This document shows positions 26,171-34,663 of a DNA stretch of 64,000 nt, piece by piece. Every line of letters starts with the position of its first letter. Positions within the stretch are counted from its first letter, which is position 1. The notes under the pieces are model-generated. The model was not told where the DNA came from. It ran no database searches and saw nothing but the letters and a program-made list of their open reading frames with translations. This DNA is from Eubacterium limosum (lineage in GTDB: Bacteria > Bacillota > Clostridia > Eubacteriales > Eubacteriaceae). Position numbers and translations under genes: made by a program. The stretch is from NCBI RefSeq assembly GCF_000807675.2, contig NZ_CP019962.1, forward strand, positions 3,755,157 through 3,819,156. The letters are read 5' to 3'.

Positions 26171-27181
26171 ATGGATAATGTAGTAAATGATCTGACCGTG
26201 CATCAGACTCTGGCAAACGGCAACGCCATTCTGATTTTTTATGATATTTTTGTCCTCTGTCTTTTTCTGTTTGAGGTGTTTTTATATATCAACAGAGAGC
26301 ACTACAAAGCTCTTCTGCGCAAGAATATGGAAGCCGGGACACGGATCCGTCCAGTGCGCCGCTATCTCTTAAAATTAACCCGCTATTACGACCGTCACGG
26401 GCTTCTGACCGTAAACGCCCTGCTTTTAATCATCTCGGTTATTGCTATCTCCATGAGCCATATGGTCACTGTGCGCGAGATTCTGGGTTTGGTGGCTACT
26501 TTCATCGTCTTCATTGTAATCATGTATTTTGTGCAAAAACTTTTTGTAGGGCTTGATCAATTTGAGGATGACATGGTCAGCCGTTATGTCGATGTTATTT
26601 TTTATCTGCTATTGGGCCATTCCTTTGTTTATTTTGCCAGCTTTGTATCTCGGCCAAGTCTTCTTCTGACCTTTATCGGACTCCTTTTTGCCCTGTTTTT
26701 ATGCTTTTCTGTCATGATCCGCGCCATTATCAATCCCAACATTTTAATGAAGCCCACCAATGAACGGCGAAGAAACCGCGAGGCTTTTGGTATCATAAAG
26801 GGTATGGGCGCGTTGATGGGATGTGAACTGGGAATCCTGTATTTAATGATCTACAGCTGTTGGAAAACCAACCCCTTTTTCTTTCAGCACGCCACAGAAC
26901 GGCCTCTAGACTATCTGGACCTGCTCTATTATCTGTTTGTATCCTTTTCTACCATCGGATATGGCGATATTTATCCGGTTCGCGTGGAAGGCATGTTTTA
27001 CAGCCAGTTTACCGCCATTGTTATTTCAGTTACCAGCATTTTCAGCACAGCCTGCTTTGTCGGCGCTATTATCTCCGGCGCTTACAGCATCGGCCAGCAA
27101 AACCGGGAAAAGCAGGCGAGGGAAGAAGATACAAAGGAAAAATTAATTGACCAAACCATTAAAAAAGAGGAAGAATCGTGA
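26171..27181 (+). CDS. Potassium-channel-like membrane protein with STIGYGD filter
   Basis: A 336-residue membrane protein with about six hydrophobic segments, at about residues 16-37, 83-103, 106-130, 145-167, 170-190 and 217-237. A pore loop follows, LLYYLFVSFSTIGYGDIYPVRVEG (about 260-283), and a last helix FTAIVISVTSIFSTACFVGAIISGAYSI. TIGYGD is the K+ selectivity filter, so this is probably a 2TM-type pore domain fused to an unusual five- or six-helix N-terminal region, not a canonical voltage sensor. The C-terminal tail is charged and has no RCK domain. Its stop overlaps the next GTG. Confidence 0.8.
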   Translation: MDNVVNDLTVHQTLANGNAILIFYDIFVLCLFLFEVFLYINREHYKALLRKNMEAGTRIRPVRRYLLKLTRYYDRHGLLTVNALLLIISVIAISMSHMVTVREILGLVATFIVFIVIMYFVQKLFVGLDQFEDDMVSRYVDVIFYLLLGHSFVYFASFVSRPSLLLTFIGLLFALFLCFSVMIRAIINPNILMKPTNERRRNREAFGIIKGMGALMGCELGILYLMIYSCWKTNPFFFQHATERPLDYLDLLYYLFVSFSTIGYGDIYPVRVEGMFYSQFTAIVISVTSIFSTACFVGAIISGAYSIGQQNREKQAREEDTKEKLIDQTIKKEEES

Positions 27182-28254
27182 CAAAACATAAATTTTTAGG
27201 CCTACTGCTGACTGCAGTCTTTCTTGCATTCTCGGTGTTCGGATGCTCCGCGCTTAAGGATGACCCCGGGCTTTCCGTCGATGCGGAGGGAACGCTGCGG
27301 GTTCACTATATTGATGTAGGGCAGGGCGACTGTACCCTGATCCAGACGCCAGACAATAAAAATATTCTGATTGATACGGGCAATCCAGAGAATTATGATA
27401 CCATCAACATTTACCTGAAGGCTCAAAAAGTCGAAAAGCTTGACGTTATGCTCATCACCCATCCACACAGTGACCACATGGGGGCTGCTGAAAAAATTCT
27501 AAAAAACTACACTGTCGGAAGCGTCTATCTACCAAAGGTTGCACACAATACGATGCTGTTTGAAAACTTTATGAAAGCTATGAGTGAAAAAGGCTTAAAA
27601 GCCACTGCCGCCTATGCCGGCGTCAGTATCCCGGCAGGCGATACTGTTTCTATTGATCTTTTTTCTCCAATTGAAGGGAAAAGCTATGCAGAGCTCAATG
27701 ATTATTCGCCCATCGCCAGAGTAGCCTATGGCGAGACATCGTTTTTATTTACCGGTGACGGGGAAAATGAAGATGAGCAGGATGCCATCGCTCAGGCAGG
27801 GTTAAAGCTTAAAAGCGATGTTCTCAAGGTCGGCCATCATGGAAGCGATACCTCTACAGGGGAACTTTTTCTTTCCCTTGTTAATCCGCAGTACGCGGTG
27901 ATCAGTGTTGGACGGGATAACACCTACGGCCACCCGAGCGAAAACACTTTAAACAAACTGAAGGGAAAAACCATTTTCCAAACGGATAGAGAGGGCAATG
28001 TGGTGGCCATCAGCGACGGCCATGGGATCAGCTTCATCACACAAAACAGCGGCAAAATGGAAAACCCGGCACCTGCTGATGAATCCCCGGCCATCTCGGT
28101 AAAACCTATCGTCTATATTGGAAACACAAAAACAAAGAAATTTCATCTTACAAGCTGCAGCGGGCTGCCAAAAGCAGATAATCAGACCACTTTTGAAACC
28201 CGTGATGATGCTGTGGGGCAGGGCTATACGCCCTGTGGAATCTGCAAGCCATGA
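27178..28254 (+). CDS. ComEC-type MBL-fold hydrolase lipoprotein with C-terminal Cys cluster
   Basis: GTG at 27178 overlaps the channel stop (GTGA). The 358 residues begin with a lipoprotein signal (lipobox VFGC, Cys about 23). The metallo-beta-lactamase fold has YIDVGQGDCTLIQTPDNKNILIDTG, ITHPHSDHMGAAEKIL (HxHxDH, about 98) and VGHHGSDTS, matching the hydrolase domain of ComEC/Rec2-family proteins. A C-terminal module, VYIGNTKTKKFHLTSCSGLPKADNQTTFETRDDAVGQGYTPCGICKP, resembles the Ada-type metal-binding domain seen on secreted MBL and nuclease proteins. It probably acts outside the cell on a phosphodiester; the substrate is unproven. Confidence 0.85.
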   Translation: MTKHKFLGLLLTAVFLAFSVFGCSALKDDPGLSVDAEGTLRVHYIDVGQGDCTLIQTPDNKNILIDTGNPENYDTINIYLKAQKVEKLDVMLITHPHSDHMGAAEKILKNYTVGSVYLPKVAHNTMLFENFMKAMSEKGLKATAAYAGVSIPAGDTVSIDLFSPIEGKSYAELNDYSPIARVAYGETSFLFTGDGENEDEQDAIAQAGLKLKSDVLKVGHHGSDTSTGELFLSLVNPQYAVISVGRDNTYGHPSENTLNKLKGKTIFQTDREGNVVAISDGHGISFITQNSGKMENPAPADESPAISVKPIVYIGNTKTKKFHLTSCSGLPKADNQTTFETRDDAVGQGYTPCGICKP

Positions 28255-28285
28255 GGCATTGAATACGAAGAAAGGAATCGATCAT

Positions 28286-29713
28286 ATGGGAATTTTTAAA
28301 AAACTATTTGGCGGCAAGGCCTCTTACAAGCCTGGAAAACTGGATTTAAGCCGTCCTATGCCGCTCGGCGAAATTTTTCCGGATGTCAATCTCGCACACA
28401 GCGTGTTAAATGAGCTTAATAAACGTGCAGGAAAAAAGTTATCAAACATTAACGAGACTGTGACCATTGATGATTTAAAGGAAGTCCGCAGTCTGAAGGC
28501 GTCAGGCATGGAGATTCGTTCATTGGAGGGCATGGAATATTTATTCAAGCTACAGGAAGCAGATCTGAGCCATAACCTTATTCAGGAAATTCCCTTTAAC
28601 CTTGAGGATATCAATCGTCTGAATAACAAATATAAAGGCGGCTTCATCCTAAGCCTCTACTCCTTTGTACTTGATCTGAGCGATAACCGCTTCGCCGCAG
28701 TGCCTGACCTGGTTGTCCAGTACCGGGCCAAGGAAAGAAACCTGTTCATTGACCTGAGCGATAACCCGGTAATTGATCCTGAGGTCAAAAATCCTTCCGC
28801 CGAAGGCTGTGCCGAAGTCATTAAAAAGCATCACTCAGAATTGTCTTTTAAAGATTTTTCATGGCTGCTGTACTATATTAATGCCTACTATCTTGTAAAA
28901 ACCCAGAAAGGACTCTCGGGTTATGTCGAAACGACTCCTGGAGATTTCACTACAGAGCCTCTTGCTTTTATCAAGAAATCGGAACAGATGCTGGAAAACA
29001 CCATTTATCCGGAAGGCTTTAATGACCAGCACAATTTTGCGCTGGTCAATGACCGCGGAAGAGCCGCTGTCTCAGTAAAAAAGGCCGAACAGGATGCCAT
29101 CAAAAAAATGATTGATTTTAAGCTAAAGGACGGACTTCTGCCGACAGGAGCTGACGAACCCTTTAACGCAGCTGCTGACGGCGAAGCCGTCAATGAAACG
29201 GCTGTTTTAAATTACTATAACGAAAACACCGATAAACTCTGTCCTGAACTGTTTTCTGATGAGATTTTATCTGACAGCCTCTCCGCAGATAAAAAACGTG
29301 TTCTTGAACAGAAAAAGCTTTTAAAGGAAGCAACCGATTGTCTGGATACAGCCATTCATAACACGAAGAACCCCGAGGTTTCAGAAAAGCTTAAAACCAT
29401 CAAAAACCTTACCGAAAAAATCATGGGCCATATGGAGGAAAATCCAAAGGAGTATCATTTTTCTTTTGAGATCAACTATCTTCCTATGACACTGGACATT
29501 ATAAGGTCTTATAATAATCTCAACCAGACTGAGGAAGAGACAGCTGAAAACAGACATGCAAGGGAAAAGATTGAGGCCAGCCTTGACACGATCATCGAGT
29601 CTTTCAACAACTATATCAGCCAGTTTGAACAAAACGCCACCATTGATCTCCATTCTGATATTGATTCGCTTTTATCCCTGTTCGAAAGCCATGGCTTAAC
29701 CGATAAAAAGTAA
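28286..29713 (+). CDS. Leucine-rich-repeat protein, function unknown
   Basis: A 475-residue soluble protein without signal peptide. Residues about 45-160 hold leucine-rich repeats (LKEVRSLKASGMEIRSLEGMEYLFKLQEADLSHNLIQEIP and FVLDLSDNRFAAVPDLV and LFIDLSDNPVIDP). Most of the rest is helical and charged, with a probable coiled coil at about 375-440. I do not recognise the C-terminal domain. The ATG at 28286 follows AAAGGAATC; an upstream in-frame start at 28118 would lie within the hydrolase. The 31-base gap suggests cotranscription with the channel and the hydrolase lipoprotein. Confidence 0.75.
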   Translation: MGIFKKLFGGKASYKPGKLDLSRPMPLGEIFPDVNLAHSVLNELNKRAGKKLSNINETVTIDDLKEVRSLKASGMEIRSLEGMEYLFKLQEADLSHNLIQEIPFNLEDINRLNNKYKGGFILSLYSFVLDLSDNRFAAVPDLVVQYRAKERNLFIDLSDNPVIDPEVKNPSAEGCAEVIKKHHSELSFKDFSWLLYYINAYYLVKTQKGLSGYVETTPGDFTTEPLAFIKKSEQMLENTIYPEGFNDQHNFALVNDRGRAAVSVKKAEQDAIKKMIDFKLKDGLLPTGADEPFNAAADGEAVNETAVLNYYNENTDKLCPELFSDEILSDSLSADKKRVLEQKKLLKEATDCLDTAIHNTKNPEVSEKLKTIKNLTEKIMGHMEENPKEYHFSFEINYLPMTLDIIRSYNNLNQTEEETAENRHAREKIEASLDTIIESFNNYISQFEQNATIDLHSDIDSLLSLFESHGLTDKK

Positions 29714-29766
29714 AAAAAGAGAAGCCCCTGCAGCTTGAAAGGCCTGCAAGTGCTTCTCTTTTTTTA
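29712..29766. terminator. Bidirectional terminator between LRR gene and ilvA
   Basis: AAAAAAGAGAAGC and GCTTCTCTTTTTTT arms with an inner CTGCAG/CTGCA pairing. A and T runs on both flanks serve both converging genes. Confidence 0.85.
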
Positions 29767-29773
29767 TCCGTTT

Positions 29774-30979
29774 TTACTGTAAATTGTCTTTGAGCCGGTA
29801 TCCAGCGTCCTTAAGGGCGTTTTCAATTTGGTGGATATGGTCATAATTTCGTGTTTCAAGCTCGATCCTGAGGTAGCAGCCGTTCACATCTGCGTTCTCG
29901 CTGGCACGTTCATGGTGGATGGATACCACGTTGCCGCCCATGTCGGCGATGATAGCAGATACGCCCTTCAGCTGTCCGGGCTTATCGACCAGCTCAATAT
30001 TTAATGAACAGGTACGGCCTGATTTCAGGAGACCGCGTTTGATAACCCGTGAAAGGATCGTGACATCAATATTGCCGCCTGACAACAAACAGACCACCTT
30101 TTTGCCCTTGATGGGAAACTTGTTGAACAGAGCGGCCGCGACAGATACAGCCCCGGCGCCTTCAGTAATCAGCTTCTGCTGTTCAATGAGGGTAAGAATT
30201 GCAGTTGATATCTCATCGTCTGTGACCGTTGCTATTTCATCCACATATTGCCCGCAGATCTCAAAGGTATGCTTGCCCGGTTCCTTTACCGCTATGCCAT
30301 CGGCAATGGTCGATACCTCATCCAGGCGCTCGATCTGTTTATCGACGATGGAGTTGAGCATGCTTGGAGCGCCGCTGGCCTGCACGCCATAGACCTTTAT
30401 ATTCGGATTTAAAGATTTGATAGCAAAGGCAATGCCCGAGATCAACCCGCCGCCGCCAATGGGAACAATCACCGCATCCATATCCGGAAGCTGATCCAGT
30501 AACTCAAGGCCAATGGTTCCCTGACCGGCGATGACATTCTCATCGTCAAAGGGATGAATAAAAGTATAGCCCATTTCCTGCTGGAGCTCCAGAGCTTTCT
30601 GATACGCATCGTCGTAGACACCCTCAACAAGACAGACATCGGCGCCATAATGCTTTGTGGCCTCAACTTTTGAAATCGGGGCGCCGTCTGGCAGGCATAT
30701 CAGGGATTTAATACCATTTTTAGTCGCGGCCAGGGCCACACCCTGGGCATGGTTTCCGGCCGAGCAGGCAATAACGCCTTTTTCCTTTTCCGCATCGGTC
30801 AGCTGGGAAATTTTATAGTAAGCGCCCCGCACCTTAAAAGAGCCGGTCACCTGGAGATTTTCGGTTTTTAAATAAATTTTTCCATCCGATTTGATCCCCG
30901 GGGCGTATATCAAATCTGTTGGTCGAATCACTTTTTTTAACGTATAGGAAGCATGATAGATTTTATCGAGTGTCAGCAT
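29774..30979 (-). CDS. ilvA: Threonine ammonia-lyase with C-terminal ACT domain
   Basis: A 401-residue fold-type II PLP enzyme, converting threonine to 2-oxobutyrate and ammonia. The Schiff-base Lys lies in QVTGSFKVRGAYYK (about residue 51), the PLP phosphate loop in PIGGGGLISG (about 178), and CSAGNHAQGVA is conserved. Residues about 325-400 form one ACT domain (VDKPGQLKGVSAIIADMGGNVVSI). The single-ACT, 400-residue form occurs in both biosynthetic-like and catabolic-like clades, so the role could be isoleucine synthesis or threonine use. The ATG at 30979 follows AGAAAGG; a start at 30997 is possible but lacks one. It has its own strong promoter. Confidence 0.9.
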   Translation of the reverse strand: MLTLDKIYHASYTLKKVIRPTDLIYAPGIKSDGKIYLKTENLQVTGSFKVRGAYYKISQLTDAEKEKGVIACSAGNHAQGVALAATKNGIKSLICLPDGAPISKVEATKHYGADVCLVEGVYDDAYQKALELQQEMGYTFIHPFDDENVIAGQGTIGLELLDQLPDMDAVIVPIGGGGLISGIAFAIKSLNPNIKVYGVQASGAPSMLNSIVDKQIERLDEVSTIADGIAVKEPGKHTFEICGQYVDEIATVTDDEISTAILTLIEQQKLITEGAGAVSVAAALFNKFPIKGKKVVCLLSGGNIDVTILSRVIKRGLLKSGRTCSLNIELVDKPGQLKGVSAIIADMGGNVVSIHHERASENADVNGCYLRIELETRNYDHIHQIENALKDAGYRLKDNLQ

Positions 30980-31024
30980 GGTTTTCCTTTCTTTCAATCA
31001 TTCTTTTTTAAGCTGCTAACTGCT

Positions 31025-31053
31025 AATATACCTCTTGTAAATTTTTTTGTCAA
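31025..31053 (-). promoter_or_regulatory. ilvA promoter
   Basis: Minus strand: TTGACA (31053-31048), 17-base spacer, TATATT (31030-31025). I see no attenuator or T-box between it and ilvA. Confidence 0.75.
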
Positions 31054-31070
31054 GAAGTTTGGAAATATGA

Positions 31071-31100
31071 TTGGACTTATCCGCTGCCTTATATTATAAT
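31071..31100 (+). promoter_or_regulatory. Promoter of the DUF3006-murT-gatD-mnmA operon
   Basis: TTGGAC (31071-31076), 18-base spacer, TATAAT (31095-31100). The roughly 85-base leader contains a small CTGTC/GGACAG hairpin but no riboswitch that I recognise. Confidence 0.6.
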
Positions 31101-31193
31101 TTTATAGTTGAAGCCAAACTGGATACCTGTGGTTCGGAAGGCTGAAACAATACTTCTGTCTTAGGACAGGGGTTAAAAACAGGAGGAATCATC

Positions 31194-31397
31194 ATGACTG
31201 GGATTGTGGACCGGATTGAAGGTACAGTAGCCGTGATTGAGCGGGAGGACGGTGTTTTTATAAGCGAACCGGTCTCAAGCTATGGAGGAGCGCCCATTAA
31301 AGAAGGATATAAAGTCGACCTGGAGCGTCATGAAGTTTTAGTATCTGATTTTAACAAAGATGATTTGTCTGACATTAACCAATATTTTAACGATTAG
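31194..31397 (+). CDS. DUF3006-type small protein
   Basis: A 67-residue, acidic, beta-rich protein: MTGIVDRIEGTVAVIEREDGVFISEPVSSYGG, then KEGYKVDLERHEVLVSD. The opening IVDRIEG-AVIE and a short second beta unit fit the DUF3006 family, whose members have no assigned function. The ATG follows ACAGGAGG. It begins the operon that continues with murT 18 bases downstream, so a link to cell-wall precursor modification is possible but is only a neighbourhood inference. Confidence 0.75.
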   Translation: MTGIVDRIEGTVAVIEREDGVFISEPVSSYGGAPIKEGYKVDLERHEVLVSDFNKDDLSDINQYFND

Positions 31398-31415
31398 TTT
31401 AACGGAGGAACAAGT

Positions 31416-32765
31416 ATGAAGTTTTATTTGGCGTTATGGTACGCTAAAGCCATTAACGGCCTCATCAATCTTGTCAGCAAGGGGAGAGGTTCTAACCTTT
31501 CTGGAGAGAAGGCCTTAAAGGTAGACCCGAGAATGGTCGAGCATTTCAAGGGGATCGACTATTCCAAGGTTGTTTTTATTACAGGAACCAATGGTAAATC
31601 AAGCACCACCAACCTGGTGGCTCATATTTTACGGGAAAACGGAAAAACCGTTGTATCAAACCTGGAGGGCGCAAACCTGCTGCCCGGCATCGCCACCATT
31701 CTGGCAAAAGAATCGACAATGACCGGAAAACTCAAGGCGGACTATTTTGTCTTTGAAACAGACGAGCGTTATTTACCCCTTATTTATGACCAGCTGCCAG
31801 CTGAAAACATGTTAATCACCAATCTGCAGAAGGATCAGGTTCAGCGCAACGGCGACCCGGATTTTATCTATCGCAAGCTCACCTCTTTTATGAATCCAAA
31901 AATGCATTTATATTTAAATAATGAAGAGCCTCGAACAAAATCCTTTGAACGCTTTACCGACCATGTCACTTATTATGGCGTGGAAAAGCATTCTGAATCC
32001 TTTGAAAAAGACGAAACCTATCCGACCTGCGCCTGTCCAAAATGCTACCATAAGGTTGATTTTGACTATTATACCATCGACAGCGTCGGTCCGTTTACCT
32101 GTACAAACTGCGGGTATTCCAGTGAAGCGGCACCCCATTATGCCGTGAAGGATGTTGATTTTGAAAATAAGACTTTCACCGTTGAGGATGAAAGCTTTAA
32201 TATGCCCTATGACCTGCCGTTTATGCTGTACAACTACAGCGGTGCTCTGGCGCTTTGCGAACGCTTTGCCGGCGTCTCTGTCAAGGACGCGGTCCCTGCC
32301 TTTAATTCTTTTAAAAACATTGGCGGCCGTTTTGAGGTGCTTCACTACAAGGATAAAACCATTAAATATATGCGAATCAAGCAGGAAAACCCGGATACAC
32401 TCCAGAGCGCTTTAAACATCATGGCTTCAGACCAGGAAGAAAAAATGGTCTGTTTTGGCTTCTATGCGGTTTCGGATTTTATCCCATTCTATACCAACAC
32501 CTTTTACAGCTTTGACTGTGACTTCAAGCCACTTGCGGAATCGAATGTTGAAAAATATTTTTGTTTCTCTCAAAATGTCTGCTATGATACCGCCAACCGG
32601 TTGATTTACGAAGGCGTTGAATCGTCAAAAATCGCCATCAAGGATACCGATGATATCAAAACGATTTTTGAAGAAATTGAAAAAGCAGATACTTCAAATA
32701 TTTATCTGATTACATGGCTTGAAACCTTTAATAAAATGAAAAAATACATCGAGGAGGGCAATTAA
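31416..32765 (+). CDS. murT: MurT-like Mur ligase (lipid II alpha-carboxyl-activating subunit)
   Basis: A 449-residue Mur-ligase-fold protein. The ATP loop FITGTNGKSSTTNLVAHIL is at about residues 53-71; DYFVFETDERYLPLIYDQL follows. A four-Cys zinc ribbon, CACPKCYH and CTNCGYSS (about 205-234), is inserted in the central domain, as in MurT. The C-terminal DUF1727-type domain is present. In MurT-GatD this subunit activates the alpha-carboxyl of lipid II D-Glu for amidation. The usual GRDVSW segment, whose Asp completes the GatD triad in Staphylococcus aureus, reads FYTNTFYS here, so that Asp seems replaced. The GatD-like partner follows with no gap. Confidence 0.88.
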   Translation: MKFYLALWYAKAINGLINLVSKGRGSNLSGEKALKVDPRMVEHFKGIDYSKVVFITGTNGKSSTTNLVAHILRENGKTVVSNLEGANLLPGIATILAKESTMTGKLKADYFVFETDERYLPLIYDQLPAENMLITNLQKDQVQRNGDPDFIYRKLTSFMNPKMHLYLNNEEPRTKSFERFTDHVTYYGVEKHSESFEKDETYPTCACPKCYHKVDFDYYTIDSVGPFTCTNCGYSSEAAPHYAVKDVDFENKTFTVEDESFNMPYDLPFMLYNYSGALALCERFAGVSVKDAVPAFNSFKNIGGRFEVLHYKDKTIKYMRIKQENPDTLQSALNIMASDQEEKMVCFGFYAVSDFIPFYTNTFYSFDCDFKPLAESNVEKYFCFSQNVCYDTANRLIYEGVESSKIAIKDTDDIKTIFEEIEKADTSNIYLITWLETFNKMKKYIEEGN

Positions 32766-33536
32766 ATGAATGAAAAAACATTAAAGATCGGGTGGATGTT
32801 TCCCGATTCCCTGTACCTCCACGGTGACCGCGGAAATGTTCTGGCTTTAAAGCGTATGGGCGAAGCCGCAGGGTTTGAGGTGGAAATCGAAAAAATTGAT
32901 TTTGACACTGAAGATTTCACACCAATGGATTATGATTTCTTATTCTGTTCACCGGGAGAGATCGCTTCTTTTTCTTCCATCATTGATTATCTGGAGCCTT
33001 ATGACCTTTCACTCCGCGGCTTCATTCAGGCTGGCCGTCCCATGCTTGTCACTGGAACCAGCATTGCTCTCTGGGGCAATGAAATCAGGAGAGATGACGG
33101 CAGTGTCGTCAAAGGCCTGGGCATTATTGATGTGGAAACCACTGAAAACAAAGCCGTCTACGGTGATGATCTTTATTTCAGCTGTAACCTGAATGGCTCA
33201 CAAATGGAAATCATCGGGAACCAGATCCAGATGGCTGATTTCAGACTGACCGGCGACGACGAGCCCTTTGGAAAGCTGAACTATGGATACGGTAATAACG
33301 GCAAAGACACCAATGAGGGCGTCCAGATCAAAAACGCGGTCTTTACAAATACCCTTGGTCCGGTGCTTGTCTGTAATCCCTGGATGACCGAAGCCTTTGT
33401 CCGCATCATTGCAGATAATCAGGAAACAGACCTGGAAAACTTCTCTGTCAATATGACGCTTGAAGAAAAATCCTTTGAGACTAAAAAACAGTTTATTTTG
33501 AAAAAGACAACACATCTGACAAATTGTAAAAGATAA
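32766..33536 (+). CDS. GatD-like protein lacking glutaminase catalytic residues
   Basis: A 256-residue protein of the class-I glutamine-amidotransferase fold, clearly of the GatD branch: WMFPDSLYLHGDRGNVLALKR, then VKGLGIIDVETTENKAVYGD, LNYGYGNNGKDTNEGVQIKN and TLGPVLVCNP. Aligned by eye with S. aureus GatD, the nucleophile elbow TICGGYQ reads VTGTSIA (residues 95-101, no Cys), and the catalytic His of YLHGP reads NTLGP (Leu 197). Cys 61 sits elsewhere, in the glycine loop. The surrounding fold motifs are kept, so this looks like a constrained but glutaminase-dead partner and not a decaying gene. It starts one base after murT stops and is followed directly by mnmA. Confidence 0.85.
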   Translation: MNEKTLKIGWMFPDSLYLHGDRGNVLALKRMGEAAGFEVEIEKIDFDTEDFTPMDYDFLFCSPGEIASFSSIIDYLEPYDLSLRGFIQAGRPMLVTGTSIALWGNEIRRDDGSVVKGLGIIDVETTENKAVYGDDLYFSCNLNGSQMEIIGNQIQMADFRLTGDDEPFGKLNYGYGNNGKDTNEGVQIKNAVFTNTLGPVLVCNPWMTEAFVRIIADNQETDLENFSVNMTLEEKSFETKKQFILKKTTHLTNCKR

Positions 33537-34568
33537 ATGAAAAATAAAAAAGTAATTGTGGGATTCAGCGGCGGTGCAGACAGTGCTGCCGCTGTTCTGA
33601 TTTTAAAAAACAAAGGTTATGAGGTACTGGGCGTAACCTTTGATTTTTTTGGAAATGAACACCTTCTCGAAAAAGCCAGTGTCCTTGCAAAACAAATCGG
33701 CATCCAGCATGAATGCATCAACAGGCAGCGTGAGTTCAGGGAAAAGGTCATAAAACCATTTATAAGCGAATATCTCAGAGGTCATACGCCCAACCCCTGT
33801 GTCCGCTGTGACGCAGGGATGAAATTCAAAGGGCTGATGGCGTACGCCAATGAAAAAGAGGCTGAATTTATCGCGACTGGCCACTACTTAAGGCTTGAAA
33901 AACGTCATGGACAGGTTCAGATTAAGACCAGTGAGGATAGCAGAAAAGACCAGAGCTATTATCTCTATACCCTTGATCAGGAATATCTGAGCCGTCTTAT
34001 TTTTCCTCTGAGTGCTTTTCAGTCAAAAGATGCGGTGCGGGCTTTTTTGGAGAAGGAGGGGATAGCGATTCCAAAATCTGAAGAAAGCCAGGGAATCTGC
34101 TTTATCCCGGACGGAAATTACGCCCGTTTCATAAAAAAAGAAATACCGTTAATGCCCGAAGGACGTTTTCGGGATCGTTTTGGTAAAATTCTCGGCAGCC
34201 ATAACGGTTTTTATTATTATACGGTTGGGCAAAAGCGCGGCGTTCCGGTGATTTCCGGAAAAAAATATGTTGTTACTGCTCTGCGTCCAGAATTTAATGA
34301 GGTTATTCTCGGTGAGGAATCCGATCTTTATCAGAAGAAAATCTTTTTAAAAGAACTTCACTTTATTGACGGCAGCTTATATTCAGGAGAAATACAATTT
34401 AAAGTATGCCGCTGGGGTTACCTTTATCCGGGAAGGCTCCACCTGTCCGGTGACCGCAGAGGCTATCTGGAGTGTGAAAAAGCTGTTCGAGCGCCTATGC
34501 CCGGGCAGTCTGCAGTCTTTTATGACGGGGACAGGCTTTTAGGCGGCGGAATCATCGAGTATAAGTAA
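33537..34568 (+). CDS. mnmA: tRNA-specific 2-thiouridylase
   Basis: A 343-residue enzyme that thiolates U34 of Lys, Glu and Gln tRNAs. The PP-loop is GFSGGADSAAA (residues about 9-19; the usual SGGVDSS is slightly altered). The two catalytic cysteines lie in TPNPCVRCD (about 85) and ESQGICFIPDG (about 182). YYTVGQKRGVPV, then the C-terminal barrel with RAPMPGQSAVFYDGDRLLGGGII, are standard. Its ATG directly follows the gatD-like stop, so it is in the murT operon, perhaps only by convenience. A second, more canonical MnmA elsewhere in the genome is possible. Confidence 0.88.
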   Translation: MKNKKVIVGFSGGADSAAAVLILKNKGYEVLGVTFDFFGNEHLLEKASVLAKQIGIQHECINRQREFREKVIKPFISEYLRGHTPNPCVRCDAGMKFKGLMAYANEKEAEFIATGHYLRLEKRHGQVQIKTSEDSRKDQSYYLYTLDQEYLSRLIFPLSAFQSKDAVRAFLEKEGIAIPKSEESQGICFIPDGNYARFIKKEIPLMPEGRFRDRFGKILGSHNGFYYYTVGQKRGVPVISGKKYVVTALRPEFNEVILGEESDLYQKKIFLKELHFIDGSLYSGEIQFKVCRWGYLYPGRLHLSGDRRGYLECEKAVRAPMPGQSAVFYDGDRLLGGGIIEYK

Positions 34569-34593
34569 AACATGATATAATCCTTTAAATGAA

Positions 34594-34622
34594 TTGATTT
34601 ATTTTTGTTTTAAAGCTATAAT
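34594..34622 (+). promoter_or_regulatory. glmM promoter
   Basis: TTGATT (34594-34599), 17-base spacer, TATAAT (34617-34622), followed by a leader of about 35 bases. Confidence 0.7.
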
Positions 34623-34663
34623 AGAATTTGATTTTATTTGATTTATGGAATAGAGGTTAAAAA

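Noticed and set aside
31101-31193. Possible riboswitch in the DUF3006-murT leader
   Set aside because: Only a small CTGTC/GGACAG hairpin is visible; no known aptamer motif or terminator.
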